Shown one piece after another: positions 53,613 through 62,483 of a DNA stretch of 64,000 nt. The notes beneath the pieces were generated by a model. It made no database searches. It saw only the letters and a list, made by a program, of their open reading frames with translations, and was not told the origin of the DNA. The translations under genes and the position numbers were made by a program. How positions within the stretch are numbered: the first letter of the stretch is position 1; each line of letters starts with the position of its first letter. The DNA is from Labrenzia sp. R4_2. GTDB taxonomy: Bacteria; Pseudomonadota; Alphaproteobacteria; Rhizobiales; Stappiaceae. Where the stretch lies: the NCBI RefSeq assembly GCF_017743865.1, contig NZ_JAGHRJ010000004.1:248001-312000 (forward strand). The letters run 5' to 3'.

Positions 53613-54071
53613 TCAGGCTTTGGCCCAAGTTGTCTCCATTGAGGTCCCCGACTGTTCAAACAGTTTGGACAGGGGACAGTACTTGGCGACTTCAGATCCG
53701 ACGCGGTCGAGCTCCTCTTGCGAGACCGTACCATCGCTGGTCACCACCTGCCGCAACGCGACAAAGGGAACGTCGATCTCCTCCTCAAGAGTGACGCCCC
53801 GGCGATCGAATTCGCAGGTAATTTCGATTGTCAGGTGACCGATGTCGGCCCCCAGTTTGCTGGCACACTTGTGCCCGATTACATTTGTACAACCCGCCAG
53901 AGCGGCCAACGCAGCTTCCGTTGGCGCTGGTCCCAAGTTTGTGCCACCCCGCGCCTCCGGTTCATCGATCTGAAAGGTCAAGTCGCGTATGGAAACGTCT
54001 GTCCGTGAATGGCTGATGCCCAGCCCTTTGGCACGAAGCTTGACAACTGTTTTTTCTCTCAAGCTCGGCAT
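53613..54071 (-). CDS. OsmC-family protein
   Basis: A 152-residue OsmC/Ohr-like protein. Two family cysteines are present, in LAGCTNVIGHKCASK and KYCPLSKLFEQSG. OsmC relatives reduce organic hydroperoxides with thiols. Between dctP and the nitroreductase on the same strand, so co-transcribed. In this operon it could protect against peroxides or act on a thiol adduct; no direct evidence. Confidence 0.85.
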   Translation of the reverse strand: MPSLREKTVVKLRAKGLGISHSRTDVSIRDLTFQIDEPEARGGTNLGPAPTEAALAALAGCTNVIGHKCASKLGADIGHLTIEITCEFDRRGVTLEEEIDVPFVALRQVVTSDGTVSQEELDRVGSEVAKYCPLSKLFEQSGTSMETTWAKA

Positions 54072-54077
54072 GCGGCC

Positions 54078-54758
54078 TCACAAGAACTTGCAGGCGGTCT
54101 CAAACGGCAACCGCGGCAATTTTTGGAACAACGCACTCTCATCCGCATATCCAAGATTACACAAGAAGTTCGATTTCAACGTCGTGCCGGCAAAAAACTC
54201 CTCATCGACTATCTTGTTTGAAAAGCCGGACATGGCTCCCACATCAAGACCGAGGGCCCGTGCAGCGATCATGAAATAGGCGCCTTGCAACGTCCCGTTC
54301 CGGAATGCGGTCGTCTCGGAATGTTCAGGCTTGCCTTCAAAATGCGGCCGCCGGTCCTCGTGCGGAAACAGGAATGGCAGCTCTTTCCAGAAGTCCAGAT
54401 CATGGGCAATGATCACAGCCACCGGTGCAGACATCATCTTGTCGATGTTCTTGTCCTTGAGCGACTTGGCCAGCCGCTCCTTTGCAGCCTGGCTCTCGAT
54501 GAAGAAGAACCGCGCCGGACAGGTGTTCATGCTCGTTGGACCTGCAGCGGTGATCTCGTAAAGCAATTCAAGCGTGTCACGGGACACCGGCTTGTCTTGC
54601 CAGGCATAATGCGAACGCGCCTGGCGCAGGATCAGATCAATGCCGTCATCATCAAGTTTCGCAACCCGTTCGCGCAGGGACCGGACCACATCCTGGGCCT
54701 CAGCACGCAAGGTTGCCAGAGCTTCTCCAACCGGTGCTTGCGACGCTGCCATAGTCAT
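54078..54758 (-). CDS. RutE/HadB-like nitroreductase-family oxidoreductase
   Basis: A 226-residue flavin (FMN) nitroreductase-fold protein. AGPTSMNTCPARFFFI, ETAFRNGTLQGAYFMIAARALGLDVGAMSGF (seen near 135-165) and FAGTTLKSNFLCNLGYAD closely follow RutE, the malonic semialdehyde reductase of pyrimidine breakdown. So a small aldehyde or enal reduced with NAD(P)H is a better guess than a nitro compound. Starts 3 bp inside the end of the FAH gene (ATGA overlap). About 25 residues longer at the N-terminus than E. coli RutE. Confidence 0.85.
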   Translation of the reverse strand: MTMAASQAPVGEALATLRAEAQDVVRSLRERVAKLDDDGIDLILRQARSHYAWQDKPVSRDTLELLYEITAAGPTSMNTCPARFFFIESQAAKERLAKSLKDKNIDKMMSAPVAVIIAHDLDFWKELPFLFPHEDRRPHFEGKPEHSETTAFRNGTLQGAYFMIAARALGLDVGAMSGFSNKIVDEEFFAGTTLKSNFLCNLGYADESALFQKLPRLPFETACKFL

Positions 54759-55636
54759 TCGGCGGCCTCCGTCGCGCGCATGTCTTCTTCAGCGACAATC
54801 GGGTTTGCACAAATACCGATGCCCTCGATTTCGACTTCAACCACTTCACCCGGTCGCAGCCAGCGCTGAGGCGTCTTCGCGTGCCCCACGCCGGGGGGTG
54901 TCCCCATGGCAAGGTAATCACCCGGTTCCAGGGTCGTATATTCAGAGATGGTAGAGATCGTACGGGCCACGCTCCACAGCATGTCGGACGTGGTCGCGCT
55001 TTGCAAAATTTCGCTGCCGACCCGGCTTTCGATCTTCAAGCCTTCTGCGCCCTTTGGCAGCTCGTCCGGCGTCACGACAACTGGGCCCACGGGACCAGTT
55101 CCATCAAAGTTCTTGCCAGGCGTCCATTGATGGGTTTTGCGCTGATATTCGCGAACGGAACCATCGTTGAAAAGCGTGTAACCGAAGACGTGATCCAACG
55201 CGCTGTCTTCACTGATATGGCGGCCGCCTTTGCCGATGATCACCATAAGTTCGGCTTCATAATCGAGCTGCTCGGAACACGAAGGACGCACCATCGGAGC
55301 CCCGGCGGGGATCATTGACGTCATCGACCGCATGAAGAGCGCCGGATAGGTCGGCACATCGTATCCGCCTTCCTTGATATGATCGACGTAATTCAACCCA
55401 AGGCAAATGATCTTGCCGGGTGCCGCCACCGGCAATTCCGGCGTAATCGCGGACAGATCAAAACTGGCACCTTCGTCTTTTTTGGCCACCAGTTCGGAAA
55501 GATCCGCTGCGCCGGAAATCAAACCCATCAGATCATGGCCAACTTTGCGGTCCAGTGCCGTCAAGTTCCAAGCCTTTTGACCTTCGACCAGATAAACGCC
55601 CTGTCCTCCAGGCCCGGTTCCCACAATGAAGCGCAT
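54755..55636 (-). CDS. Fumarylacetoacetate hydrolase-family protein
   Basis: A 293-residue FAH-domain enzyme: IICLGLNYVDHIKEGG opens the domain, and LDYEAELMVIIGKGG plus TLFNDGSVREYQ hold the acidic metal ligands. Members hydrolyse C-C bonds in acylpyruvates or decarboxylate/hydrate aromatic-pathway intermediates. First gene of the leftward operon; the promoter region contains the 17-bp site shared with the GntR gene. It fits a lower step after ring cleavage. Confidence 0.88.
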   Translation of the reverse strand: MRFIVGTGPGGQGVYLVEGQKAWNLTALDRKVGHDLMGLISGAADLSELVAKKDEGASFDLSAITPELPVAAPGKIICLGLNYVDHIKEGGYDVPTYPALFMRSMTSMIPAGAPMVRPSCSEQLDYEAELMVIIGKGGRHISEDSALDHVFGYTLFNDGSVREYQRKTHQWTPGKNFDGTGPVGPVVVTPDELPKGAEGLKIESRVGSEILQSATTSDMLWSVARTISTISEYTTLEPGDYLAMGTPPGVGHAKTPQRWLRPGEVVEVEIEGIGICANPIVAEEDMRATEAAE

Positions 55637-55688
55637 GATTTCCTCGGTGTTAACGAATACCGCATCACTTTGACGACGTTTTTTTAGT

Positions 55689-55717
55689 TTGTCAAATAAT
55701 ATCGATTTTTTTATACT
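55689..55717 (+). promoter_or_regulatory. Promoter of the YciI-like gene with the GntR site in its spacer
   Basis: TTGTCA (55689-55694), a 17-bp spacer and TATACT (55712-55717), each 5 of 6 to consensus. The 17-bp sequence at 55696-55712 fills the spacer. The TTGACA on the opposite strand (55690-55695) could serve the divergent FAH operon. Confidence 0.65.
55696..55712. promoter_or_regulatory. Candidate GntR operator in the divergent promoter region
   Basis: ATAATATCGATTTTTTT, the exact reverse complement of the site before the GntR gene at 48878. Around it lie divergent FAH and YciI-like genes. Confidence 0.65.
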
Positions 55718-55739
55718 GCTTCAAAATTGGAGGATAAAA

Positions 55740-56126
55740 ATGCCCAAATGGCAGGAATATAAGCAGATCGCCAAAGAGCGCGGTGCGCTTGCTTTGGAGC
55801 TTTATGTCGTCAACACAAAGCCTGTCGGACCGGACGCAGATATTCCCGGGACCCTCCCTGATCACCTCGCATACCAGGCGCAGTTGGAAGCATCAGGCAG
55901 CCTCGCCTTTGCTGGTCCGGTCTCCGATGAAACCGGCGAAGAAATGCAGGGCGAAGGCATGATCATCTATCGAGCGACGTCTCTGGAAGAAGCTCGAGCG
56001 CTTGCTGATGCCGACCCAATGCATGCGCGCGGGGTTCGCAGCTACACACTCCGAAGCTGGATGATCAATGAAGGCAGTTTCACGCTGTCGGTCGGTCTTT
56101 CGGCGAAAAAAACGAGTTTCTCGTAA
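55740..56126 (+). CDS. YciI-like protein
   Basis: A 128-residue protein of the YciI/muconolactone-isomerase-like fold. LPDHLAYQAQLEASGSLAFAGPVSDE holds the conserved His and Asp pair of YciI proteins. GGAGGATAAAA precedes the ATG; the frame from 55689 is upstream of the -10 and is not translated. Relatives include enzymes that isomerize or dehalogenate muconolactones, so it could act after intradiol cleavage. Divergent from the dioxygenase operon. Confidence 0.75.
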   Translation: MPKWQEYKQIAKERGALALELYVVNTKPVGPDADIPGTLPDHLAYQAQLEASGSLAFAGPVSDETGEEMQGEGMIIYRATSLEEARALADADPMHARGVRSYTLRSWMINEGSFTLSVGLSAKKTSFS

Positions 56127-56227
56127 GCAAAAATCGGCCGGCGCCGGGCAAAGCACGCGGCGCCATCCAAAGGCTCAAGAAACACGGGACTTAAAGAAGG
56201 AAGAAACGAAACCATTGGGAGGAAACG

Positions 56228-57286
56228 ATGTTTCGGACACTGATTTCTGGATTGCTGTTCAGCGCAAGCACCTTGATGGCGCCGCCCGCACTGGCAGAGA
56301 ACTGTCTCAAAGTCACCTTAACCGGCACCCAAGGCGGACCACCTGTCTTTCAAGGACAGGCGGGTGCCGGTACTCTTGTTCAGTACGGCTCGGAAGAAAA
56401 CAAATGCAACGACATGCGCTTGCAGTTCGATACCGGCCGTGGAACCACGCAGCGCCTGTCCCAGGCCGGTGTGCCGGTCGGCAAAATCGATGCGATTTTC
56501 CTGAGCCATCTGCATTCCGATCACACCGAGGGCCTTGCAGACATGATGCAGCTGCGCTGGCACTTTAATTCTGGCGGGCCAAAGGTTGATCTGGTGTGCA
56601 GTGAGGAAACCAAATCTCCGCTTGGCTTCTCCTTAAGCTGCGAGCGCTTTGCCACACATATCGGAGATGCCTTGATCAACTCCGGTGAAATCGCCCAACG
56701 GCTAGCTGAAAACAAAAAACGCCTTCCCGGTGGCCCGGCCGAGCTGATCAATGTCAAGGACTTCAAACCTCAAGATGAGGCCCAGGAAGTCTGGTCAAAA
56801 GGCGACGTAACAGTCAGCGCCATCCAGTCAACGCACATTCCAGGGCATGCTTCCTATCGGGTGGATACCCCTGCCGGCAGCGTGGTGATCGGCGGTGATG
56901 CAGGCAATGATGTGCGCAAGCCGCCGCGAGAGACATCTACATCAGGCCAGGTCGAAAAACTGGCACAAGGTGCGGACATTGTCGTGCATTCCACGATCCA
57001 CCCGGTCATGGGGCCAGACGGTGGCACAGGTTTCCCGCCACCGATTTATTTCCGTCAAAGCAATGCCACGGACCTTGGGCATCTAGCCCGCAGGGCCGGG
57101 GTAAAACACTTGATGCTCACCCATCTGATCCCGCCGGTCGGCGCCCCGCGCCAAGGCCCTTACAAACTCCCTGAAGGCGCATTGACCAACGAGGACTATA
57201 CCGGAGCCGTGGCCGAAAGTGGTTTCGACGGCACCACTATTGTGGGCCAGGATCTTGTCTCGTTGACACTTCCGGTCAAAAACTGA
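56228..57286 (+). CDS. Periplasmic metallo-beta-lactamase-fold hydrolase
   Basis: A 352-residue protein with a signal peptide (cleavage near PALAEN, residue 24) and the MBL metal motif HLHSDH at 94-99; STHIPGHASYR, GGDAGND and a later THLIP supply the other ligands. The fold is closest to arylsulfatase or RNase Z-like MBL enzymes, but no reaction can be assigned. It lies 101 bp after the YciI-like gene, on the same strand, preceded by GGGAGGAAACG, and probably belongs to the GntR cluster. The periplasmic site suggests it prepares a substrate for the TRAP transporter. Confidence 0.75.
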   Translation: MFRTLISGLLFSASTLMAPPALAENCLKVTLTGTQGGPPVFQGQAGAGTLVQYGSEENKCNDMRLQFDTGRGTTQRLSQAGVPVGKIDAIFLSHLHSDHTEGLADMMQLRWHFNSGGPKVDLVCSEETKSPLGFSLSCERFATHIGDALINSGEIAQRLAENKKRLPGGPAELINVKDFKPQDEAQEVWSKGDVTVSAIQSTHIPGHASYRVDTPAGSVVIGGDAGNDVRKPPRETSTSGQVEKLAQGADIVVHSTIHPVMGPDGGTGFPPPIYFRQSNATDLGHLARRAGVKHLMLTHLIPPVGAPRQGPYKLPEGALTNEDYTGAVAESGFDGTTIVGQDLVSLTLPVKN

Positions 57287-57310
57287 CCCGGTCAAAAGTC
57301 CAAAACGAAA

Positions 57311-57343
57311 AAGCCGTCCCGAACGCTTCGGGGCGGCTTTTTT
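57311..57343. terminator. Bidirectional terminator between MBL gene and sitD
   Basis: GCCGTCCCGAA and TTCGGGGCGGC pair over 11 bp with one G-T; T-runs lie on both sides (six T on +, AAAAA on the other side). It can end both the MBL transcript and the sit operon. Confidence 0.85.
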
Positions 57344-57389
57344 CGTCGCTGTTCCTGAACGATTTCAAAGGAAACAAACGTTGTAAAGT

Positions 57390-58259
57390 TCAAACCCCTT
57401 TGAGGGTCCTGTCATCCTCAACCCTGCGCAAAGACATCTGCCGAGTAACAATTTGCCGACGGATGAAGGCTGCAATGAACGCTGCTGTCAGGATTAAGAC
57501 AATGGTCGGTGCCGGCGCACTGTCGATGAAAAAGCTCAAATACGTACCGGCAAGCATGGAGAGCATGCAGACAACCACGGACACCCAGAGCATCGTGCTG
57601 AATTTCCGCACAAGCAAAAAAGCGATCGCGCCCGGTGCAATCACCAAACCAATGGCAAGGATCAGCCCGGTCGCCGAAAGGGTCGCAACGATCGTCAATG
57701 AGAGTGCAGCAAGCAGGCCATAGTGAAGCAAATTGACCGGCAGCCCCGAGGCCCTTGCCTGAGCAGCATCGAAACTGTGAAGGACAAGATCCTTCCATTT
57801 CAAAACCAGACCACCTGCAACAACAAGTGAGATGATGCCAGCGGTCCAGAGGTCCTGATTGCCAACACCAAGCATGTTGCCGAAGAGGATGTGGTCAAGG
57901 TGAGCGTTAGTTTCGACCGCCACATAGAGCACGATCCCAAGACCGAACATGCCGGAGAAAACAACACCCATGACGGTGTCCTGCTTTACCCGGCTGTTGG
58001 TCGAGAGATACCCAGTTGCCACAGCGCACACCATGCCGGCGGCAAAGGCACCCACAATCAAGGGAAGGCCGACGATGTAGGCCAGCACAATGCCGGGAAG
58101 AACGGCATGACTGACAGCGTCACCCATCAGCGCCCATCCTTTCATGACCAAAAAACAGGACAACAGCGCGGTCGGAATCGAAACCAGAACGCAGATCAGG
58201 AACGCGTTCTGCATAAATGGGAATTTGAACGGCAGAAGAAGAAAATCGAGATCCATCAC
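57390..58259 (-). CDS. sitD: Mn/Fe ABC transporter permease SitD
   Basis: A 289-residue metal-ABC (ABC-3 family) permease. MKGWALMGDAVSHAVLPGIVLAY is the family signature, at about residues 40-62, within eight to nine spans. Last gene of sitABCD; its start overlaps the stop of the first permease gene (58256-58259). Confidence 0.88.
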   Translation of the reverse strand: MMDLDFLLLPFKFPFMQNAFLICVLVSIPTALLSCFLVMKGWALMGDAVSHAVLPGIVLAYIVGLPLIVGAFAAGMVCAVATGYLSTNSRVKQDTVMGVVFSGMFGLGIVLYVAVETNAHLDHILFGNMLGVGNQDLWTAGIISLVVAGGLVLKWKDLVLHSFDAAQARASGLPVNLLHYGLLAALSLTIVATLSATGLILAIGLVIAPGAIAFLLVRKFSTMLWVSVVVCMLSMLAGTYLSFFIDSAPAPTIVLILTAAFIAAFIRRQIVTRQMSLRRVEDDRTLKGV

Positions 58260-59158
58260 TGCGGCCCTCCGCCGGGCTGCCCTGGCAACACGGTATCAGA
58301 AGGCCCATTGCGAAGCGCTTCAGATGCTTTCCGGCGCGCGGCCAAAAGGCCGTGTTTTGGCGCAAAGACAAAGGCAACAAGAAAGATCAGGGTCTGCAGC
58401 GCCACGATGATCCCGCCGGTCGCTCCATCTAGAAAGTAGCTAATATAGGCACCGGAAAAACTGGTGACCGATCCAATCACAACAGACAGTGCGATCAGTC
58501 TTGGGAACTTGTCACACAGAAGATATGCCGTTGCACCCGGCGTGACCACCATAGCGATCACCAGAAACGCACCTACCGTCTGCATGGCCGCCACAACGGA
58601 AGCAGACAGCAGAATAAAAAACACTGCCTTCAGAAGCCCCGGCCGCAGACCGATGGTACGCGCGTGGTTCTCGTCAAAGAAAGTGACCATAAGGTCCTTC
58701 CACTTGAGAAGCAGCACGCCCAGCGACACAAACCCGATAATCGCAAGCTGAAGCGTGTCTTCCGGTGTGATGGCCAGAATGTTGCCCATGGTGATCGTCT
58801 GGATCGAAACCGACATCGGATTGACCGACACAATGAAGAGGCCCAGTCCGAAGAATGAGGTGAAGATCAATCCGATGATCACATCGACTTTCAATCCGGA
58901 CCGTTCCGACAGGAACAACATGGCTCCGGCAGCGAGCCCGCCAGCAATGAAAGCCCCGAGAGCAAACGGCAAACCGAGAATATAGGCGCCGGCGACACCC
59001 GGCACGACAGAATGCGAAAGAGCGTCACCAATCAAAGACCAGCCCTTGAGCATGAGATAGGCAGAAAGGAACGCACAAACGCCGCCGACAAGCGCGGATA
59101 CCCACATGGCGTTCGTCATATAGGCGTAGTTGAAAGGCTCAAGCAGAGTGGCAATCAT
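58256..59158 (-). CDS. sitC: Mn/Fe ABC transporter permease SitC
   Basis: A 300-residue permease of the same family, with [27 protein letters not shown] near residue 37 as its signature. Two different permeases, as in SitABCD/YfeABCD, form a heterodimer. The start overlaps the sitB stop (59155-59158). Confidence 0.88.
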   Translation of the reverse strand: MIATLLEPFNYAYMTNAMWVSALVGGVCAFLSAYLMLKGWSLIGDALSHSVVPGVAGAYILGLPFALGAFIAGGLAAGAMLFLSERSGLKVDVIIGLIFTSFFGLGLFIVSVNPMSVSIQTITMGNILAITPEDTLQLAIIGFVSLGVLLLKWKDLMVTFFDENHARTIGLRPGLLKAVFFILLSASVVAAMQTVGAFLVIAMVVTPGATAYLLCDKFPRLIALSVVIGSVTSFSGAYISYFLDGATGGIIVALQTLIFLVAFVFAPKHGLLAARRKASEALRNGPSDTVLPGQPGGGPQ

Positions 59159-60054
59159 GGCCGTTTCTCGGCCGTTTGCGTTTCATCTCCATATTGAACA
59201 AATGGGCGTTCATCATCGGTCAGGATGGTCACCTTCCGGTCATCCCCATCCGTGTGCAACGTCTGATCGCTGATGGTGAAATGCCGGAGAACGCCGCCAA
59301 AGGCCCATTCCAGGTTCTCACGGGTGAACGTCGTTTCGGTGGGGCCAAAGGCCAGCACCGTTCCCTTGACGAGCACAGTGCGGTCACAGAATTCCGGTAC
59401 AGATCCGAGATTGTGAGTGGAGACCAGCATCACGCGTCCTTCGGCCCGCAATTCTCCAAGGAGTTCGATAATCTGTTCCTCGGTTTTGACGTCGACGCCC
59501 GTGAACGGTTCATCCAGCAGAATGACTTGGCCGTCTTGTGCCAATGCCCGCGCGAGGAACACACGTTTGCGCTGACCACCAGACAGTTCCCCGATCTGGC
59601 GCTTCCGGTAATCCTGCATGTTGACCCGGCTGAGCGCTTGGGCAACAGCATCGTGATCGGACTGTTTGGGACGGCGCAAAAACCCCATGTGGCCATACCG
59701 GCCCATCATGACGACGTCTTCAACCAGCACCGGAAATGACCAGTCGACTTCTTCCGACTGCGGTACGTAGGCGACGAGGTTTTTGCGAAGCGCTTCTTTG
59801 ACGCTCATGCCCAGAAGTTGAATGGTTCCCTTCGCAGCTGGCACAAAGCCCATGATAGCCTTGAAGAGTGTTGATTTACCGGCGCCGTTGACGCCGACGA
59901 GTGCGGTGACTGTGCCACGCGGGATCTCAAAACTGGCGTTCCAAAGCGCGGTATGGCCATTGCGGTAGGTTACGGTCACGTCCTCTGCGGAGATCCCGAT
60001 ATCTGACACCAAGTTTGTCGATGCCAACTCCGGCTCCTCGATGACCTTCAACAT
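59155..60054 (-). CDS. sitB: Mn/Fe ABC transporter ATPase SitB
   Basis: A 299-residue ATPase with Walker [17 protein letters not shown], signature [18 protein letters not shown] and Walker [13 protein letters not shown]. The C-terminal 40 residues extend beyond the core domain. Coupled to sitC by overlap. Confidence 0.9.
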   Translation of the reverse strand: MLKVIEEPELASTNLVSDIGISAEDVTVTYRNGHTALWNASFEIPRGTVTALVGVNGAGKSTLFKAIMGFVPAAKGTIQLLGMSVKEALRKNLVAYVPQSEEVDWSFPVLVEDVVMMGRYGHMGFLRRPKQSDHDAVAQALSRVNMQDYRKRQIGELSGGQRKRVFLARALAQDGQVILLDEPFTGVDVKTEEQIIELLGELRAEGRVMLVSTHNLGSVPEFCDRTVLVKGTVLAFGPTETTFTRENLEWAFGGVLRHFTISDQTLHTDGDDRKVTILTDDERPFVQYGDETQTAEKRP

Positions 60055-60098
60055 TCAACAAATCCAATCATTACAAAATCCGGTCCGCCGGGGAAGAG

Positions 60099-60122
60099 CC
60101 GCGGCACCGAAAGGCGCCGCGG
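60099..60122 (-). other. Intercistronic stem-loop after sitA
   Basis: CCGCGGC (60099-60105) and GCCGCGG (60116-60122) are perfect 7-bp arms with a 10-nt loop, 6 bp after the sitA stop and before sitB. Confidence 0.6.
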
Positions 60123-60127
60123 AAAAA

Positions 60128-61027
60128 TCAATTGGTCGCGCTTTCGAGCCCTTCGGCGACCGTTGTTGATGTCACCCGCAGAAGGTCGAGATAGGTCGGG
60201 ACCTGCCCGTCGGCTTCGCTGAGTGAGTCGACATAAAGCACCCCGCCATAACTCGCGCCAGTCTCCCGGGAGACCTGTTCAGCAGGCGCTGTATTGACCG
60301 TGCTTTCACAAAAGACCACCGGGATGTTGTTTTCTTTTACGCCGTCAATAACCGAGCGGACCTGTTGTGGTGTCCCAACCTGATCAGCATTCATCGGCCA
60401 CAGGTACAGTTCCTTCATGCCGAAATCCCGCGCGAGGTAACTAAAGGCACCTTCACAAGTCACAAGCCAACGCTTGTCTTCCGGAACTTGTGCGATTGTC
60501 TCACGAAGCGGTTCAATCACGCCGCGCAACTGCTCTTTGTAGGCTTCCGCATTCTGTTTGTAGACGTCCTCGTTGGCCGGATCCTGGGCCGAAAATGCAG
60601 CTGCAATGTTGTCAATGTAGACCTGCGCATTGTTGAGGCCCATCCAGGCGTGGGGGTTGGGCTTGCCCTCGTAGGACCCGCTTCTGATGGAAATCGGATC
60701 AATGCCGTCTGTCAGTGTCGCCGACGGGATGTCTCCGAGGTTTGAAAGAAACTGTTCAAACCAAAGCTCCAGGTTCATGCCGTTCCACAGAATTAGGTCG
60801 GCATCGGAGGCCCGTACGATGTCCTGCGGCGTTGGTTCATACCCATGAATTTCAGCGCCTGGCTTGGTGATGGACACCACCTCAGCCGCATCACCGGCAA
60901 CATTTGAGGCCATGTCGGCAATGACTGTAAAGGTCGTAACGACCTTCATCTTATCTTCTGCCCAAGCGCTCTGCCCGGACATCATCGCGACCGCTGCCAC
61001 AGCAGCAAACAAAGCAGTCTTTTTCAC
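60128..61027 (-). CDS. sitA: Mn/Fe ABC transporter binding protein SitA
   Basis: A 299-residue periplasmic metal-binding protein of the ZnuA/MntA/SitA family with signal peptide (cleavage after AWA, residue 23). Ligands His61 (EIHGYEPTP), His126 (NPHAWMG), Glu192 (VTCEGAFSYLA) and Asp267 (YVDSLS) match the His-His-Glu-Asp set of SitA/YfeA, which prefers Mn2+ and Fe2+. There is no His-rich loop as in zinc-specific ZnuA. The start is GTG at 61027, with GAGG 6 nt upstream. A metal-regulator-like box sits in its promoter. Confidence 0.88.
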   Translation of the reverse strand: MKKTALFAAVAAVAMMSGQSAWAEDKMKVVTTFTVIADMASNVAGDAAEVVSITKPGAEIHGYEPTPQDIVRASDADLILWNGMNLELWFEQFLSNLGDIPSATLTDGIDPISIRSGSYEGKPNPHAWMGLNNAQVYIDNIAAAFSAQDPANEDVYKQNAEAYKEQLRGVIEPLRETIAQVPEDKRWLVTCEGAFSYLARDFGMKELYLWPMNADQVGTPQQVRSVIDGVKENNIPVVFCESTVNTAPAEQVSRETGASYGGVLYVDSLSEADGQVPTYLDLLRVTSTTVAEGLESATN

Positions 61028-61064
61028 TGAAACCTCACACACAAAGCGTTTGACTCTGATGCAA

Positions 61065-61115
61065 GTGATATTGCAACTCATTCGCAAGTGTCAAGCTTAT
61101 TGCGAATGAGTTGCA
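61065..61115 (-). promoter_or_regulatory. sitA promoter with perfect 16-bp inverted repeat (Fur/Mur-type boxes)
   Basis: On the minus strand a consensus TTGACA (61089-61094) and TATCAC (61065-61070) are 18 bp apart. TGCAACTCATTCGCAA (61072-61087) fills the spacer, and its exact reverse complement lies at 61100-61115, just upstream of the -35. Each arm resembles the TGC-rich boxes I recall for alphaproteobacterial Fur/Mur. Two repressor sites flanking and filling the promoter are implied. Confidence 0.65.
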
Positions 61116-61214
61116 TTAAAAACTGGAAACTTGGCCTGAGCCGCTTCTTCACTTATCCTGAACTCAGGACACTGCTTCGTTCTATGAATGGTGTTGAGTG
61201 GGAGGACGCTCACA

Positions 61215-62483
61215 ATGACAGTGACGCACGAGCCTTGGCTCGTGGCGCTTTCCCTGATAATGGCATTTCAGGGCAGCTATGTTGGTTTGGGTTTGGCCGT
61301 CCAAGTCCGCACGTCGACAGAACCCCGTCGGCGTCTGTTGTTGGCTGGAGCCGCGCTCACACTCGCATTGGCAATTTGGTCGATGCATTTTGTTGGTATG
61401 CTCGCCGCCCGCCTTCCTGTCCTGACAAACTTCCTTGTATTGCCGACCCTTCTTTCCTTTCTCGTCTGTGTGCTCGTCGTCGGTATCGGCGTGTTTGCGG
61501 CCAGCAATCGCCAACTGACGCCCGTTCGCCTTGGGATCGCAGCCTTTGTCATGGGGGCCGGGATATGCACGATGCACTATCTAGGCATGTACGCGTTGCA
61601 TCTCTCGTTAAGTCTGTCTCATGACACGGCCTATGTATTTGCCAGTTTCTTGATCGCCTTTAACGCCTCAGGCCTTGCGCTCTGGCTCTTATTCGGCCCC
61701 GGACGACGGCCACCAATGTTTGTCTCTGCGGTCGTGATGGCGCTTGCGATCTCTGCAATGCATTACATCGCGATGGCCGGCTTGACCGTTGAACCGCTTG
61801 AATCGCCAACACCCTCACTTGCTCCGGCCCTAGAACCCGGCACTCTCGCCATTTTGGTGTCCTGTGTAGCTTTTCTTGTCTCCGGTCTTTTTCTGCTCAA
61901 GCTTGTCCCGGAACAGCCTCTTGAAGGGGATGAGGCTCCCCACTTCGATGATGAGCTTGCTTTGCAAGCGGCAACACTAGCGAGCCTTGCGGCTGCGGAA
62001 GCGAATTCCGGAGGTTCGTCTTCTGCCAAACCGGAGCAGACCTCCAAACGCACTGCCCATGGCTTACAGTCCGCCGCCACTCCGATCCAAGCGCAGAAAT
62101 TGACGGCAAAAAGGATGCTGCCGATCGAACATGACGGTCAAAAAACTCAGATCGCCACAACGGAGATCGTGGCCATCCATGCAGATGCGCATTACACGAA
62201 GCTGTTCGACGGATCACGGGAGTATTTCTGTCCCTTATCCATAAGCGAAGCCGAGCGTCAGCTGGACAGCAAAACTTTCAACCGGGTGCACCGGAGCCAC
62301 ATCGTGAACCTTGCATGTGTCGCTTCCTTCAAGAGATCCGGTGATGGTGGCCTACTGGTCCTGCAGGGTGAAGGAGGGCAGTCTGTGCCAGTTAGCCGCT
62401 CTCGCTGGAGCCGTGTCAAATCCCAGCTCACGACAATGTCGGCGACCAACGCTCCAGAGCCCGGCCCGGCTCCCGCTCACTAG
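61215..62483 (+). CDS. coxC: MHYT-LytTR regulator CoxC, likely CO or gas sensor
   Basis: A 422-residue membrane protein with seven hydrophobic spans and an MHYT sensor domain: MHF (57-59), MHY (120-122) and MHY (182-184) motifs, thought to bind copper and a gas ligand. A linker is followed by a LytTR DNA-binding domain at about 315-400 (EIVAIHADAHYTKLF, FNRVHRSHIVNLACV). This arrangement is that of CoxC/CoxH in CO-oxidizing bacteria, and coxM and coxS follow. The ATG at 61215 has GGAGG upstream. It is divergent from sitA. Confidence 0.85.
   Translation: MTVTHEPWLVALSLIMAFQGSYVGLGLAVQVRTSTEPRRRLLLAGAALTLALAIWSMHFVGMLAARLPVLTNFLVLPTLLSFLVCVLVVGIGVFAASNRQLTPVRLGIAAFVMGAGICTMHYLGMYALHLSLSLSHDTAYVFASFLIAFNASGLALWLLFGPGRRPPMFVSAVVMALAISAMHYIAMAGLTVEPLESPTPSLAPALEPGTLAILVSCVAFLVSGLFLLKLVPEQPLEGDEAPHFDDELALQAATLASLAAAEANSGGSSSAKPEQTSKRTAHGLQSAATPIQAQKLTAKRMLPIEHDGQKTQIATTEIVAIHADAHYTKLFDGSREYFCPLSISEAERQLDSKTFNRVHRSHIVNLACVASFKRSGDGGLLVLQGEGGQSVPVSRSRWSRVKSQLTTMSATNAPEPGPAPAH

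Noticed and set aside
60128..61027. Zinc transporter ZnuA
   Set aside because: The ligand set is His-His-Glu-Asp and there is no His-rich loop; two distinct permeases also fit the Sit/Yfe type better than Znu.
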